Assembly: GCA_021397835.1 (NCBI GenBank)
Contig: JAJFZO010000862.1
Coordinates: 262,501 to 326,500, forward strand
Direction of reading: 5' to 3'
Length of the DNA: 64,000 nucleotides
Source: Moringa oleifera
Lineage: Eukaryota; Streptophyta; Magnoliopsida; Brassicales; Moringaceae
Below are positions 1 to 10,460 of the stretch, piece by piece (the first letter of the stretch is position 1; each line of letters opens with the position of its first letter). The notes under the pieces are model-generated. The model saw only the letters and a program-made list of their open reading frames with translations, was not told the origin of the DNA and did no database searches. Both the position numbers and the translations under genes were made by a program.

Positions 1-471
1 TGGCCCTCGCGTAGCATGTATCATCGTTAGCTTCGCCGCCCACATCGTCGAGCTTGTGTAGCCACATCCCAACTCATTATCCCATGATTTTTCTCATTTC
101 GTTGCCCACGTTTTTACCATCGATGAGGCCTTAGCAGCAGGGGTGTCATGCCTTGCCAAGGCTGGCTGTGTGGCTCACTCATTGCTAACGATCGACGATC
201 GTGTCGTCGATCGCGTTGCGGAACGATTCCGCCCAGGCAAGCCTGGGCGTCGGGATCCAGCCCCGCGTCTACCGCCTCGAGGGCCTGCGATGAAGCACTC
301 CGCATGCTCGAAATCCTCCCAGCAATTTGGCCCTCGCGTAGCATGCATCATTGTTAGCTTCGCCGCCCACGCTGTCGAACTTGTGTAGCCACATCCCAGC
401 TCATTATCCCATGATTTTTCTCATTTCGTTGCCCACGATTTAGTAGATTTTGTTTCCCACGTTTTCCCCAC
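1..471 (+). repeat. Satellite B array, left fragment (about 1.4 units)
   Basis: This is the end of a satellite B array in the same orientation as the large B array at 10,470-64,000. The segment beginning TGGCCCTCGCGTAGCATG at position 1 recurs at 328, giving a 327-bp unit. Similarity is clear to about 440. From 441 it degrades: the CGTTGCCCACG landmark at 427-437 is followed about 24 bp later by an imperfect second copy (TGTTTCCCACG, 451-461), and the match is lost near 471. The unit carries the usual landmarks: GATGAGGCC, the TCGACGA/TCGTCGA dyad, CCTCGAGGG and GCATGCATC. No gene is present. Confidence 0.95.
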
Positions 472-515
472 TGCGTTGGCTACTGATCGGGCATCCCACA
501 CTCTTCGGCCAACGT

Positions 516-538
516 CGCCGGCCGCCCGCCTGCCGGCG
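516..538. repeat. GC-rich inverted repeat (7-bp stem)
   Basis: CGCCGGC at 516-522 is the exact reverse complement of GCCGGCG at 532-538, with a 9-nt loop. It lies in the GC-rich half of the island. No function is implied; a chance hairpin in GC-rich DNA is a reasonable alternative. Confidence 0.6.
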
Positions 539-694
539 GTGGTCGCCGCCACAGCCACGCACCATCGGCTGGATGGGCAATGCAGCAAGCCGCCCTGCCC
601 ATGCCATGCGCGCTGGGTTGCCCAAGCCCAGTGCCTGCCCGTGTGGGAAGAGCAGGGGGGGAGGCACGCATGGCCTGTTGGCACCCAGCAAGCT

Positions 695-706
695 AGGTGA
701 TCACCT
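695..706. repeat. 12-bp perfect palindrome
   Basis: AGGTGATCACCT reads the same on both strands. It sits where the island changes from GC-rich to AT-rich sequence, just before the CTTAAA direct repeats, so it may mark an old join. A binding site is possible but cannot be shown. Confidence 0.6.
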
Positions 707-856
707 CCCCCTTAAAGAGTCTTAAATGAAATTTCACTCCCAGTAGGAGGAAACATCAATATGTTTGAGCTGTCATAATGGATCTAAAAAATTATTTACT
801 TGGAGCTTTGAGCTGAAATTTTGTACATAAATGGATAATAATCATATCTACCACCA

Positions 857-878
857 GAAAAAATTTCAGAATTTTTTC
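857..878. repeat. Perfect 9-bp inverted repeat abutting satellite A
   Basis: GAAAAAATT (857-865) and AATTTTTTC (870-878) are exact reverse complements separated by TCAG. The right arm ends at 878, and the first satellite A sequence (GTGGCTCGCTCG) begins at 879. A stem of this kind at the exact edge of an array is a plausible breakage or recombination point, or a remnant of a mobile-element end. Both readings are inference. Confidence 0.75.
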
Positions 879-2130
879 GTGGCTCGCTCGCTGGGCATTA
901 CGTCAAGGGACAGGGACGTGGGGCTGGCTCACGATGGGCGCCCGCGGCCTAGCTGGCGCACCCACCGCTCCCGCACGCTGGGCGAGCAGCCCATGCCGTG
1001 CCTGCTGGGGGATGCCTGGGCGTGCCACCCGTGCCAAAGGTTCGCGCAACGCGGCCCCCCTGGCTAGCTCGCTGGGCACTATGTCGAGGGACAGGGACGT
1101 GGGGGCTAGCTCGTGATGGGCGCCCGCTGTCGCAAGCTGGGCGAGCAGCCCATGCCGTGCTTGCTGGGGGCTGCCTGGGCGTGCCACTCGTGCCCAAGGT
1201 CCGTGTGACCCGGCCCCCCTGGCTCGCACGCTGGGCAGTCAGTCAAGGGACAGGGACGTGGGGGCTGGCTCGCGATGGGCGCCCGCGGCCTGGCTGGTGG
1301 GCCCACCGCTGCCGCACTCTTGGCGGGCAGCCCATGCTGGGGGCTGCTTGGGCGTGCCACCCATGCCCAGGGTCCGTGCAACACAGCCCCCCTGGCTCGC
1401 ATGTTGGGCAGTCAATCGAGGGACAGGGACATGGTGGCTGGCTCGCGATGGGCGCCCGTGGCCTGGCTGGCGTGCCACGTCTACTGCATGCTGGGCACTT
1501 GGCCCTTGTCATGCCTGCTGGGGGCTGCCTGGGCATGCCTACCATGCACAGGGTCCGTGCGACAAGGCTCCATTGGCTCGCTCGCTGGGCACTAAGTCGA
1601 GGGACAGGGACGTGGGGCCTGGCTCGCGATGGGCGCCCATGACCTGGCTTGCGCGCCCAACGCTGCCGCACGCTGGGGGAGCAGCCAATGCCATGCCTGC
1701 TGGGGGCTGCCTGGCCGTGCCACCCGTGCCCACAGTCCATGCAATGCGGCCCCACTGGCTCGCACGCTGGGCAGTCAGTTGAGGGACAGGGACGTGAGGC
1801 CTGGCTCGCGATGGGCGCCCGCGGCTGCCACACGCTGGGTGAGCAGCCCATGCTGGGGGCTGCCTGGGTGTGCCACCCATTCCCAGGGTCCGTGCGATGC
1901 GGCCCCCCTGGCTCGCACGCTGGGCAGTCAGTCGAGGGACAGGGATGTGGTGGCTGGCTTGCGATGGGCGCCCGTGGCCTGGCTGGCGCGCCCACCTCAA
2001 CCACACGCTGGGCACTTGGGCCATGTCGAGCCTGCTGGGAGCTTCCTGGGCGTGCCTACCATGCTCAGGGTCCGAGCGATGAGGCTCTACTGGTTCGCTC
2101 GCTGGGGACTTAGTCGAGGGACAGGAACGA
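879..2130 (+). repeat. Diverged left-edge satellite A units with about 517-bp trimer pattern
   Basis: The first units differ from the rest. They have GGGCGAGCAGCCCATG or a close variant where inner units have GGGCACTTGGCCCATG, often GTCAGTC for CTTAGTC, and GACGTGGGG in the G block. Several units lack about 12-14 bp after CAGCCCATGC, for example near 1,330 and 1,848. A variant with TACCATGC recurs at 1,540 and 2,057 (517 bp apart), which indicates a three-unit duplication. The GAGCAGCCCATG variant reappears near the right side at about 9,217. High divergence at an array edge is expected where homogenisation by unequal exchange is weakest. Confidence 0.8.
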
Positions 2131-5100
2131 GGGGGCATGCTAGTGATGGGCACCCGTGGCCTGGCTGGAACGCCGACCGCTGCCAGACACTTCACACCGG
2201 GCCCATGCCGTGCCTGCTGGGGGCTGCTTGGGCATGCCTCCCGTGCCAAGGGTCCATGCGACATGGCTCCCCTGCCTCGCTCGCTGGGCACTAAGTCGAG
2301 GGACAGGGACCAGGGGGCTGGCTCGTGATTGGCGCCCGTGGCCTGGCTGGCGCGCCCACCGCTGCTGCACACTGGGCACTTAGCCCATGCCGTGACTCCG
2401 GGGAGATGACTGGGCATGCCTCCCGTGCCCAGGGTACATGCGACACGGCTCCCCTGGCTCGCTCGCATGGCCATAAGTCGAGGGACAGGGACGAGGGGGC
2501 TGGCTCGTGATGGGCTCCCGTGGCCTGGCTGGCGCGCCCACCGCTGCCGCACCCTGGGCACCTGGCCCATGCTGTGACTGCTGGTGGCTACCTGGGAATG
2601 CCTCCCATGGCCAGGGTCCATGCGACTCGGCTCCACTGGCTCGTTCGCTGGGCACTTAGTCGAGGGACAGGGACAAGGTGGCTTGCTCGTAATGGGCACC
2701 CGTGGCCTGGCTGGCACGCCCACCGCTGCCGAACACTGGGCACTTGGCCGACGGTGTGCCTGCTGGGGGCTGCCTGGGCATGCCTCCCGTGTCAAGGGTC
2801 CAAGCGACGTGGCTCCCCTGGCTCGCTCGCTGGGCACTAAGTCGAGGGACAGGGACGAGGGGGCAGGTTCGTGATGGGCGCCAGTGGCCTAGCTGGTGCG
2901 CCCACCGCTGTTGCACGCTGGGCACTTGGCCCATGCCGTGCCTCCTGGGGGATGACTGGGCATGCCTCCTGTGGAAACAGTCCATGCGTCGCGGCTCCCT
3001 TATCTCGCTCAGTGGGCACTTAGTTGGAGGATAGGGACGAGGGGGCTGGCTCGTGATGGGCTCCCGTGGCCTGGCTGGTGCGGCCACCGCTGTTGCAAGC
3101 TGGGCACTTGGCCCATGCCATGTCTACTGGCGGCTGCCTGGCCATGCCTCCCATGCCCAGGGTCAATGCGACGTGCCTCCCCTGGCTCGATCACTGGGCA
3201 CTAAGTCGAAAGACAGGGTCGAGGGGGCTGCCTCATGATGGGCACCCATGGCCTGGCTGGCACGCCCACCGCTGCCGGACGCTGGCCACTTGGCCCATGC
3301 CGTGCCTGCTGGGGGCTGCCTAGGCATGCCTCCCGTGCCCAGGGTCCAAGTGACGCAGCTCCCCTGGCTCGCTCGCTGGGCAGTTAGTCGAGTGACAGGG
3401 ACGAAGGGGCTGGGTCGTGATGGGCTCCCGTGGCTTGGCTGGCGCGCCCACCGCTGCTGGACGCTTGGCACTTGGCCCATGCGGTGCCTGCTAGGGGCTG
3501 CCTGGGCATGCCTCCTGTGGAAAGTGTCCATGCGTCGCGGCTCCCCTATCTCGCTCGGTGGGCACTTAGTTGCATGACAGGGACGAAGGGGCTGGCTCGT
3601 GATGGGCGCCCGTGGCCTGGCTGGCGCGCCCACAGCTGCCGGACGCTGGGCACTTGGCCCATGCAGTGCTTGCTGGGGGCTGCCTGGGCATGCCTTCCAT
3701 ACCCAGGGTCCAAGCGATGCGGCTCCCCTGGCTCGCTCACTGGGCACTTAGTCGAGGGACAGGGACGAGGGGGCTTGCTCGTGATGGGCACCCGTGGCCT
3801 GGCCAGCACGCCCACCGCTGCCGGACACTGGGCACTTGGCCCATGGTGTGCCTGCTGGGGGATGCCTGGGCATGCCTCCCGTGCCAAGGGTCCATGCGAC
3901 ATGGCTCCCCTGGCTCACTCGCTGGGCACTAAGTCGAGGGACAGGGACGAGGGGGCAGGTTCGTGATGGGCGCCCGTGGCCTGGCTGGTGCGCCCACCGC
4001 TGTTGCACACTGGTCACTTGGCCCATGTCGTGCCTCCTGGGGGATGACTGGGCATGCCTCCCATGCCCAGGGTACATGCGACAGGCTCCCCTGGCTCGCT
4101 CGCTGGGCACTAAGTCGAGGGACAGGGACGAGGGGGCTGGGTCGTGATGGGCTCCCATGGCCTCGCTGGCGCGCCCACTGCTGCCGCACGCTGGGCACTT
4201 GGCCCATGCTGTGCCTGTCGGGGGCAGCCTGGGCATGCCCCCTGTGCCCAGGGTCCATGTGACGCGGCTCCCCTGGCTCGCTCGCTGGGCACTTAGTCGA
4301 GGGACAGGGACGAGGGGGCTTGCTCGTGATGGGCACCCGTGGCCTGGCGGGCACGCCCACGGCTGCCAGACACTGGGCACTTGGCCCATGCTGTGCCTGC
4401 TGGGGGCTGCCTGGGCATGCGTCCCGTTCCATGCGACGTGGCTCCGCTGGCTCGCTCGCTGGGCACTAAGTCGAGGGACAGGGACGAGCGGGCTGGCTCG
4501 TGATGGGCGCCCATGTCCTGGCTGGCGCGCCCACCGCTGCTGCACACTGGGAACTTGGCCCATGCCGTGCCTCCTGGGGGATGACTGGGCATGCCTCCCA
4601 TGCCCAAGGTACATGCGACGAGCTCCCCTGGCTCGCTCGCTGGGCACTAAATCGAGGGACAGGGACGAGGGGGCTGGCTCGTGATGGGCTCTAGTGGGCT
4701 AGCTGGCGCACCCACCGCTGCCCCACGCTGGGCACCTGGCCCATGCCGTGCCTGCTGGGGCTACGTGGGCATGCCTCCGATGCCCAGGGTCCATGCAATG
4801 TGGCTCCCTCTAGCTCTCTCGCTGGGCACTTAATCAAGGGACAGGGACGAGGGGGCTTGCTCGTGATGGGCACCCGAGGCCTGGGTGGCACACCCACCGC
4901 TTCCGGACGCTGGGCACTTGGCCCATGCCGTGCCTGCTGGCGACTGCCTGGGCATGCCTCCCATGCCTAGGATCCATGCGACGGGCTCCCTTAGCTCGCT
5001 CGCTGGGCACTAAGTCGAGGGACAGGGACGAGGGGGCGGGTTCGTGATGGGCACCCATGGCCTGGCTAGCGCGCCCACCGCTGCCGGACACTGGGCACTT

Positions 5101-5200
5101 GGCCCATGCCGTGCCTGCTGGGGGCTGCCTGGGTATGCCACCCGTGGCAAGGGTCCATGCGACATGGCTCCCCTGGCTCGTTCGCTTGGCCCTAAGTCGA

Positions 5201-5238
5201 GGGACAGGGACGAGGGGGCTGGCTCGTGATGGGCGCCC
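5201..5238 (+). repeat. Satellite A exemplar: G-tract block and GGGCGCCC palindrome
   Basis: Four G-runs of at least three lie at 5,201-5,203, 5,207-5,209, 5,214-5,218 and 5,231-5,233, with loops of 3, 4 and 12 nt. The fourth run overlaps the 8-bp palindrome GGGCGCCC at 5,231-5,238. The block recurs in nearly every A unit on the plus strand. The first three runs are tight; the long third loop makes a quadruplex only possible. Confidence 0.7.
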
Positions 5239-5249
5239 GTGGCTTGGCT

Positions 5250-5257
5250 GGCGCGCC
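5250..5257. repeat. Satellite A exemplar: GGCGCGCC palindrome
   Basis: The 8-bp palindrome GGCGCGCC is retained in most A units inside CTGGCTGGCGCGCCCACC. It is one of four short symmetric elements in the unit. Confidence 0.75.
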
Positions 5258-5273
5258 CACCGCTGCTGCACGC

Positions 5274-5288
5274 TGGGCACTTGGCCCA
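5274..5288. repeat. Satellite A exemplar: TGGGC/GCCCA dyad
   Basis: TGGGC (5,274-5,278) and GCCCA (5,284-5,288) form a 5-bp inverted repeat around ACTTG. It recurs in most inner A units. It is altered in the left-edge variant, where GAGCA replaces the loop and first arm context. Confidence 0.65.
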
Positions 5289-5774
5289 TGCCGTGCCTGC
5301 TGGGGGCTGCCTGAGCATGCCTCCCGTGCCCAGGGTCCATACGACGCGGCTCCTCTGGTTCGCTCGCTGGGCACTTAGTCGAGTGACAGGGACGAGGGGG
5401 CTGGCTCGTGATGAGCACTCGTGGACTGGCTGGCACGCCCACCGCTGCCGGACGCTGGGCACTTGGCCCATGCCGTGCCTGCTGGCGGCTTCCTGGGAAT
5501 GCCTCCCATGCCTAGGGTGCATGCGACGTGGCTCCCCTGGCTCGCTCGCTGGGCACTAAGTCGAGGGACAGGGACGAGGGGGCTGGCTCAAGATGGGCAC
5601 CCATGGCCTGGCTGGCACTCCCACCGGTGCCGGACCCTGGGCACTTGGCCCATGCCGTGCCTGCTCGCGGCTGCCTGGGCATGCCACCCGTGCCTAGGGT
5701 CCATGCGACGTGGCTCCCCTGGCTCGTTCGCTGGGCACTAAGTCGAGGGACAGGGACGAGAGGGCTGGCTCGTG

Positions 5775-7700
5775 ATGGGCGCCCGTGGCCTGGCTGGCGC
5801 GCCAACCGCTGCTGCACGCTCTGAACTTAGGCCATGCCGTGACTCCTGGGAGATGACTGGGCATGCCTCCTGTGCCCAGGGTACATGCAACGCGGCTCCC
5901 CTGGCTCGCTCGCTTGGCCCTAAGTCTAGGGACAGGGGCGAGGGGGCTGGCTCGTGATGGGCTCCCGTGGCCTGGCTGGCGCGCCCACCGCTGCTGAACG
6001 CTGGGCATTTGGCCCATGTCGTGCCTCCTGAGGGATGACTGGGCATGCCTCCCATGCCCAGGGTACATGCGACGGGATCCCCTAGCTCGCTCGCTGGGCA
6101 CTAAGTCGAGGGACAGGGACGAGGGGGCTGGCGCGCCCGCCGCTGCCGCACGCTTGGCACTTGGCCCATGCCGTGCCTGCTGGGGGCTTCCTGGGCATTT
6201 CCCCCATGCCAGGGGTCCATGCGACGCGGCTCCCCTGGCTCGCTCGCTGGGCACTTAGTCGAGGGACAGGGACGAGGGGGCTGGCTAGTGATGGGCACCA
6301 ATGGCCTGGCTGGCGCGCCCACAGCTGCCGGACGCTGGGCACTTGGCCCATGCAGTGCCTGCTGGGGGCTGCCTGGGCATGCCTCCCATACCCAGGGTCC
6401 AGCGATGCGGCTCCCCTGGCTCGCTCATTGGGCACTTAGTCGAGGGACAGGGACGAGGGGGCTTCTCGTGATGGGCGCCCGTGGCCTGGCTGGCGCGCCA
6501 ACCGCTGCTGCACGTTGGGAACTTAGCCATGCCGTGACTCCTGGGAGATGACTGGGCATGCCTCCCGTGCCCAGGGTACATGCAACGCGGCTCCCCTGGC
6601 TCGCTCGCTTGGCCCTAAGTCTAGGGACAGGGGCGAGGGGGCTGGCTCGTGATGGGCTCCCGTGGCTTGGCTGGCGCTCCCACCGCTGCTGAACGCTGGG
6701 CATTTGGCCCATGTCGTGCCTCCTGAGGGATGACTGGGCATGCCTCCCATGCCCAGGGTACATGCGACGGGATCCCCTAGCTCGCTCGCTGGGCACTAAG
6801 TCGAGGGACAGGGACGAGGGGGCTGGCGCGCCCGCCGCTGCCGCACGCTTGGCACTTGGCCCATGCCATGCCTGCTGGGGGCTTCCTGGGCATTTCCCCC
6901 ATGCCAGGGGTCCATGCGACGCGGCTCCCCTGGCTCGCTCGCTGGGCACTTAGTCGAGGGACAGGGACGAGGGGGCTGGCTAGTGATGGGCACCAATGGC
7001 CTGGCTGGCGCGCCCACAGCTGCCGGACGCTGGGCACTTGGCCCATGCAGTGCCTGCTGGGGGCTGCCTGGGCATGCCTCCCATACCCAGGGTCCAAGCG
7101 ATGCGGCTCCCCTGGCTCGCTCACTGGGCACTTAGTCGAGGGACAGGGACGAGGGGGCTTGCTCGTGATGGGCGCCCGTGGCCTGGCTGGCGCGCCAACC
7201 GCTGCTGCACGCTGGGAACTTAGGCCATGCCGTGACTCCTGGGAGATGACTGGGCATGCCTCCCGTGCCCAGGGTACATGCAACGCGGCTCCCCTGGCTC
7301 GCTCGCTTGGCCCTAAGTCTAGGGACAGGGGCGAGGGGGCTGGCTCGTGATGGGCTCCCGTGGCCTGGCTGGCGCTCCCACCGCTGCTGAACGCTGGGCA
7401 TTTGGCCCATGTCGTGCCTCCTGAGGGATGACTGGGCATGCCTCCCATGCCCAGGGTACATGCGACGGGATCCCCTAGCTCGCTCGCTGGGCACTAAGTC
7501 GAGGGACAGGGACGAGGGGGCTGGCGCGCCCGCCGCTGCCGCACGCTTGGCACTTGGCCCATGCCGTGCCTGCTGGGGGCTTCCTGGGCATTTCCCCCAT
7601 GCCAGGGGTCCATGCGACGCGGCTCCCCTGGCTCGCTCGCTGGGCACTTAGTCGAGGGACAGGGACGAGGGGGCTGGCTAGTGATGGGCACCAATGGCCT
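5775..7700 (+). repeat. Satellite A four-unit higher-order repeat (695-698 bp)
   Basis: A short-unit variant, in which the G block joins directly to GGCTGGCGCGCCCGCCG and about 30 bp between them are missing, starts at 6,121, 6,816 and 7,514, giving periods of 695 and 698 bp. Flanking unit types recur in the same order, including one with GGGAGATGACTGGGC and one with GGGGCTTCCTGGGCATTTC. Two full copies plus partial flanking copies span about 5,775-7,700. By eye the copies are far more alike than neighbouring single units, which indicates recent multi-unit amplification. The deletion must predate it, because every copy has it. Confidence 0.88.
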
Positions 7701-8690
7701 TGCTGGCGCGCCCACCGCTGTTGGACGCTGGGCACTTGGCCCATGCCGTGCCTGCTGGGGGCTGCCTGGGCATGCCTCCTGTGCCCAGGGTCCATGCGAC
7801 GCGGCTCCCCTGGCTCGCTCACTTGGCCCTAAGTCGATGGACAGGGACGAGGGGGCTGGCTCGTGATGGGCGCCCGTGGCTTGGCTGGCGCGCCCACCGC
7901 TGCTGCACGCTGGGCACTTGGCCCATGCCGTGCCTGCTGGGGGCTGCCCGAGCATGCCTCCCGTGCCCAGGGTCCATACGACGCGGCTCCTCTGTTTCGC
8001 TCGCTGGGCACTTAGTCGAGTGACAGAGACGAGGGGGCTGGCTCGTGATGGGCACCCATGGACTGGCTGGCATGCCCACCGCTGCCGGACGCTGGGCTCT
8101 TGGCCTATGCCGTGCGTACTGGTGGCTGCCTGGGCATGCCTCCCATGCCCAGGGTCCATGCGACGTGGCTCCCCTGGCTCGCTTGCTGGGCACTAAGTCT
8201 TGGGACAGGGACGAAGGGGCTGGCATGTGATGGGCGCCCGTGGCCTTGCTGGCGTGACTACCGCTGCTGCACGCTGGGCACTTTGCCCAGGCCGTAACTC
8301 CTGGGGGATGACTGGGAATGCCTCCCATGCCCATGGTACATGCAACGAGATCCCCTGGCTCGCTCGCTTGATACTAAGTAGAGGGACAGGGACGAGGGGG
8401 CTGGCTCGTGATGGGCTCCCGTGGCCTTGCTGGCGCACCCGCCGCTGCTGCACGCTGGGCACTTGGCCCATGCCGTGCCTGCTCGGGGCTTCCTGGGCAT
8501 TTCTCCCATGCGCAAGGTCCATGCGACGCGACTCCCCTGACTCGCTCGCTGGGTACTAAGTCGAGGGACAGGGACGAGGGGGCAGGCTCGTGATGGGCTC
8601 CCGTGGCCTTGCTGGCGCGCCCGCCACTGCTGCACGCTGGGCACTTGGCCCATGCCGTGCCCGCTCGGGGCTTCCTGGGCATTTCTCCCA

Positions 8691-8730
8691 TGCCCAGGGT
8701 CCATGCGACGCGGCTCCCCTGGCTCGCTCG
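8691..8730 (+). repeat. Motif pair shared with satellite B, in a satellite A unit
   Basis: TGCCCAGG (8,691-8,698) and TGGCTCGCTCG (8,720-8,730) occur in this order in A units, 21 bp apart. The same two words occur in the same order in B units, 9 bp apart (example 23,097-23,124). This is the only clear similarity between the families. Confidence 0.6.
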
Positions 8731-8855
8731 CTGGGCACAAGGTCGGGGGACAGGGACGAGGGGGCTGGCTCGTGATTGGCTCCCGTGGCCTGGCTGGCGC
8801 GCCCACCGCTGCCACACGCTGGGCACTTGGCCCATGCCGTGCCTGCTGGGGGCTG

Positions 8856-8880
8856 CCTGGGCATGCCTCCCGTGCCCAGG
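8856..8880. repeat. Satellite A exemplar: 8-bp stem CCTGGGCA/TGCCCAGG
   Basis: CCTGGGCA (8,856-8,863) and TGCCCAGG (8,873-8,880) are exact reverse complements around a 9-nt loop. The element recurs in most A units, sometimes with a 7-bp stem (for example 2,410-2,432). It is the longest hairpin in the A unit. Confidence 0.7.
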
Positions 8881-9126
8881 GTCCTTGCGACTCGGCTCCC
8901 CTGGCTCATTCGCTTGGCACTTAGTCGAGGAACTGGGACGAGGGGGCTGGCTCACGATGGGTGCCCGTTGGCTCGCTGGCGTGCCCACCGCTGCTGCACG
9001 CTGGGCACTTGGCCCATGCCGTTCCTGCTGGGGGCTGCCTGGGCATGCCTCCCGTGCTCAGAGTCCATGCGACACGGCTCCCCTAGCTCACTCGCTGGGC
9101 ACTAAGTCGAGGGACAGGGACGAAGG

Positions 9127-9184
9127 GGCTGGCTCATGATGGGCGCCCGTGCCCTGGCTGGCTCGTGATGGGCGCCCGTTGCCT
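9127..9184 (+). repeat. 29-bp internal tandem duplication in a satellite A unit
   Basis: The segment beginning GGCTGGCTC at 9,127 is repeated from 9,156. Both copies contain GATGGGCGCCCGT and differ at a few positions. The unit is therefore about 211 bp instead of 182 bp. Replication slippage or a short unequal exchange would produce it. Confidence 0.8.
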
Positions 9185-10460
9185 GGTTGGCGCGGCCACC
9201 ACTGCCACACACTGGGCGAGCAGCCCATGCCGTGCCTGCTGGGAGTTGCATGGGCATGCCTCTCGTGCCCAAGGTCCGTGTGACGCGGCTCCCCTGGCTC
9301 GCTTGCTGGGCACTAAGTCGTGGGACAGGGACGAGGTGGCTGGTTTACGATGGGCGCACGGGCCTGGCTGGCACGCACACCGCTGCCGGACGCTGGGCAG
9401 TTGGCCCAAGCCATGCCTGTTGGGGTCTGCCTGGGCATGCCTTCCGAGCCAAGGGTCCATGCGACGTGGCTCCCTAGGCTCGCTCGTTGGGCACTAAGTC
9501 GAGGGACAGGGACGAGGGTGCTGGCTCATGATGGGCGCTAGTGGCTTGGCACGCGCGCCCACCGCTGCTATACGCTAGGCACTTGGCCCATGCTGTACCT
9601 CCTGCGGGATTACTGGGCATGCCTCCCGTTCCCAAGGTACATGCGATGTGGCTCCCCTGGCTCGCTCGCTGGGCACTAAGTCGAGGGACAGGGACGAGGG
9701 CGCTGGCTCGTGATGGGCTCCCGTGGCCTGGCTGGCGCGCCCACCTCTGCCGCACGCTGGGCACTTTGTCCATGCCGTGCCTGCTGGGGGGTGCCTGAGA
9801 ATGCCTCCCGTGCCCAGAGTTAATGCGACACGGCTCCCCTGGCTCGTTCGCTGGGCACTTAGTGGAGGGACAGGGAGGAGGGGGCTGGCTCACGATGCGC
9901 TCCTGTGGCTTGGCTGGCATGCCCACCGCTGCCGCACGCTGGGTACTTGGCCCATGCCGTGCCTGCTGGGGGCTACCTGGGCATGCCTCCCATTCCCAGG
10001 GTCCATGCGACGCGGCTCCCCTGGCTCGCTCGCTGGGCCCTTAGTCGAGGGACAGGGACGAGGGGGCTGGCTCACGATGGGCTCCTGTGGCCCGGCTGGA
10101 GCGCCCACCGCTGCCGCACACTGGGCACTTGGCCCATGCCGTGCCTATTGGGGGCTGCCTTGGTATGCCTCTTGTGCTGAGGGTCCATGCGACGCGGCTT
10201 CGCTGGCTCGCTCACTGGCCACTTAGTCGAGAGACAGGGACGAGGGGGCTGGCTCGTGATGGGCTCCCGTGGCCTGGCTGGTGCGCCCACCACTGTCGGA
10301 CGCTGGGCACTTGGCCCATGCCGTGCATGCTGGGGGCTGCCTGGGCATGCCTACCGTGCCCAGGGTCCATGCACTGTGGCTCCCCTAGCTCGCTCACTGG
10401 GCACTTAGTCAAGGGACAGGGACGAGGGGGCTGGCTCGTGATGGCGTCCGTGGTCTGGTT

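Larger units (their letters stand above)
472..878. other. Non-satellite island between satellites B and A
   Basis: These 407 bp match neither satellite and contain no convincing gene. The left part (about 472-690) is GC-rich, with a short GC hairpin and a run of seven G at 655-661. The right part (about 711-878) is strongly AT-rich, unlike anything else in the window. It carries a tandem CTTAAA pair at 711-716 and 721-726, a 9-bp direct repeat TTTGAGCTG at 764-772 and 807-815, and a terminal 9-bp inverted repeat. I do not recognise it. It could be remnant LTR or untranslated sequence from a transposon, or pre-existing chromosomal DNA that was captured between the arrays. Stop codons interrupt the longer frames in the AT-rich half. 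Confidence 0.8.
2131..5774 (+). repeat. Satellite A, standard units
   Basis: About 20 fairly uniform 182-bp units. Two broad variants alternate irregularly: one with GCCTGCTGGGGGCTGCCTGGGC and one with CCTCCTGGGGGATGACTGGGC in the same place. One unit near 4,420-4,440 lacks about 10 bp of the GTGCCCAGGGTCC segment. I see no strict higher-order period here and no gene. Confidence 0.85.

Noticed and set aside
655..661. Run of seven G as a telomere or polypurine signal
   Set aside because: No TTTAGGG-type repeats occur anywhere in the window, and the run is isolated.
472..690. GC-rich half of the island as a degenerate satellite A unit
   Set aside because: Words such as GCCCATGCCATGC resemble A, but the landmark order is lost and the G block is missing. 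Shared GC-richness is enough to explain it.
1539..2837. Minus-strand open frame of over 400 codons in satellite A
   Set aside because: It crosses several 182-bp units in different frames, so each unit would encode a different peptide. GC-rich repeats rarely contain stops. No domain, promoter or start context supports it.
3748..4647. Minus-strand open frame of about 300 codons in satellite A
   Set aside because: Same cause as above: frame shifts by two at each unit and the residues are a low-complexity mix of A, G, P, R and S.
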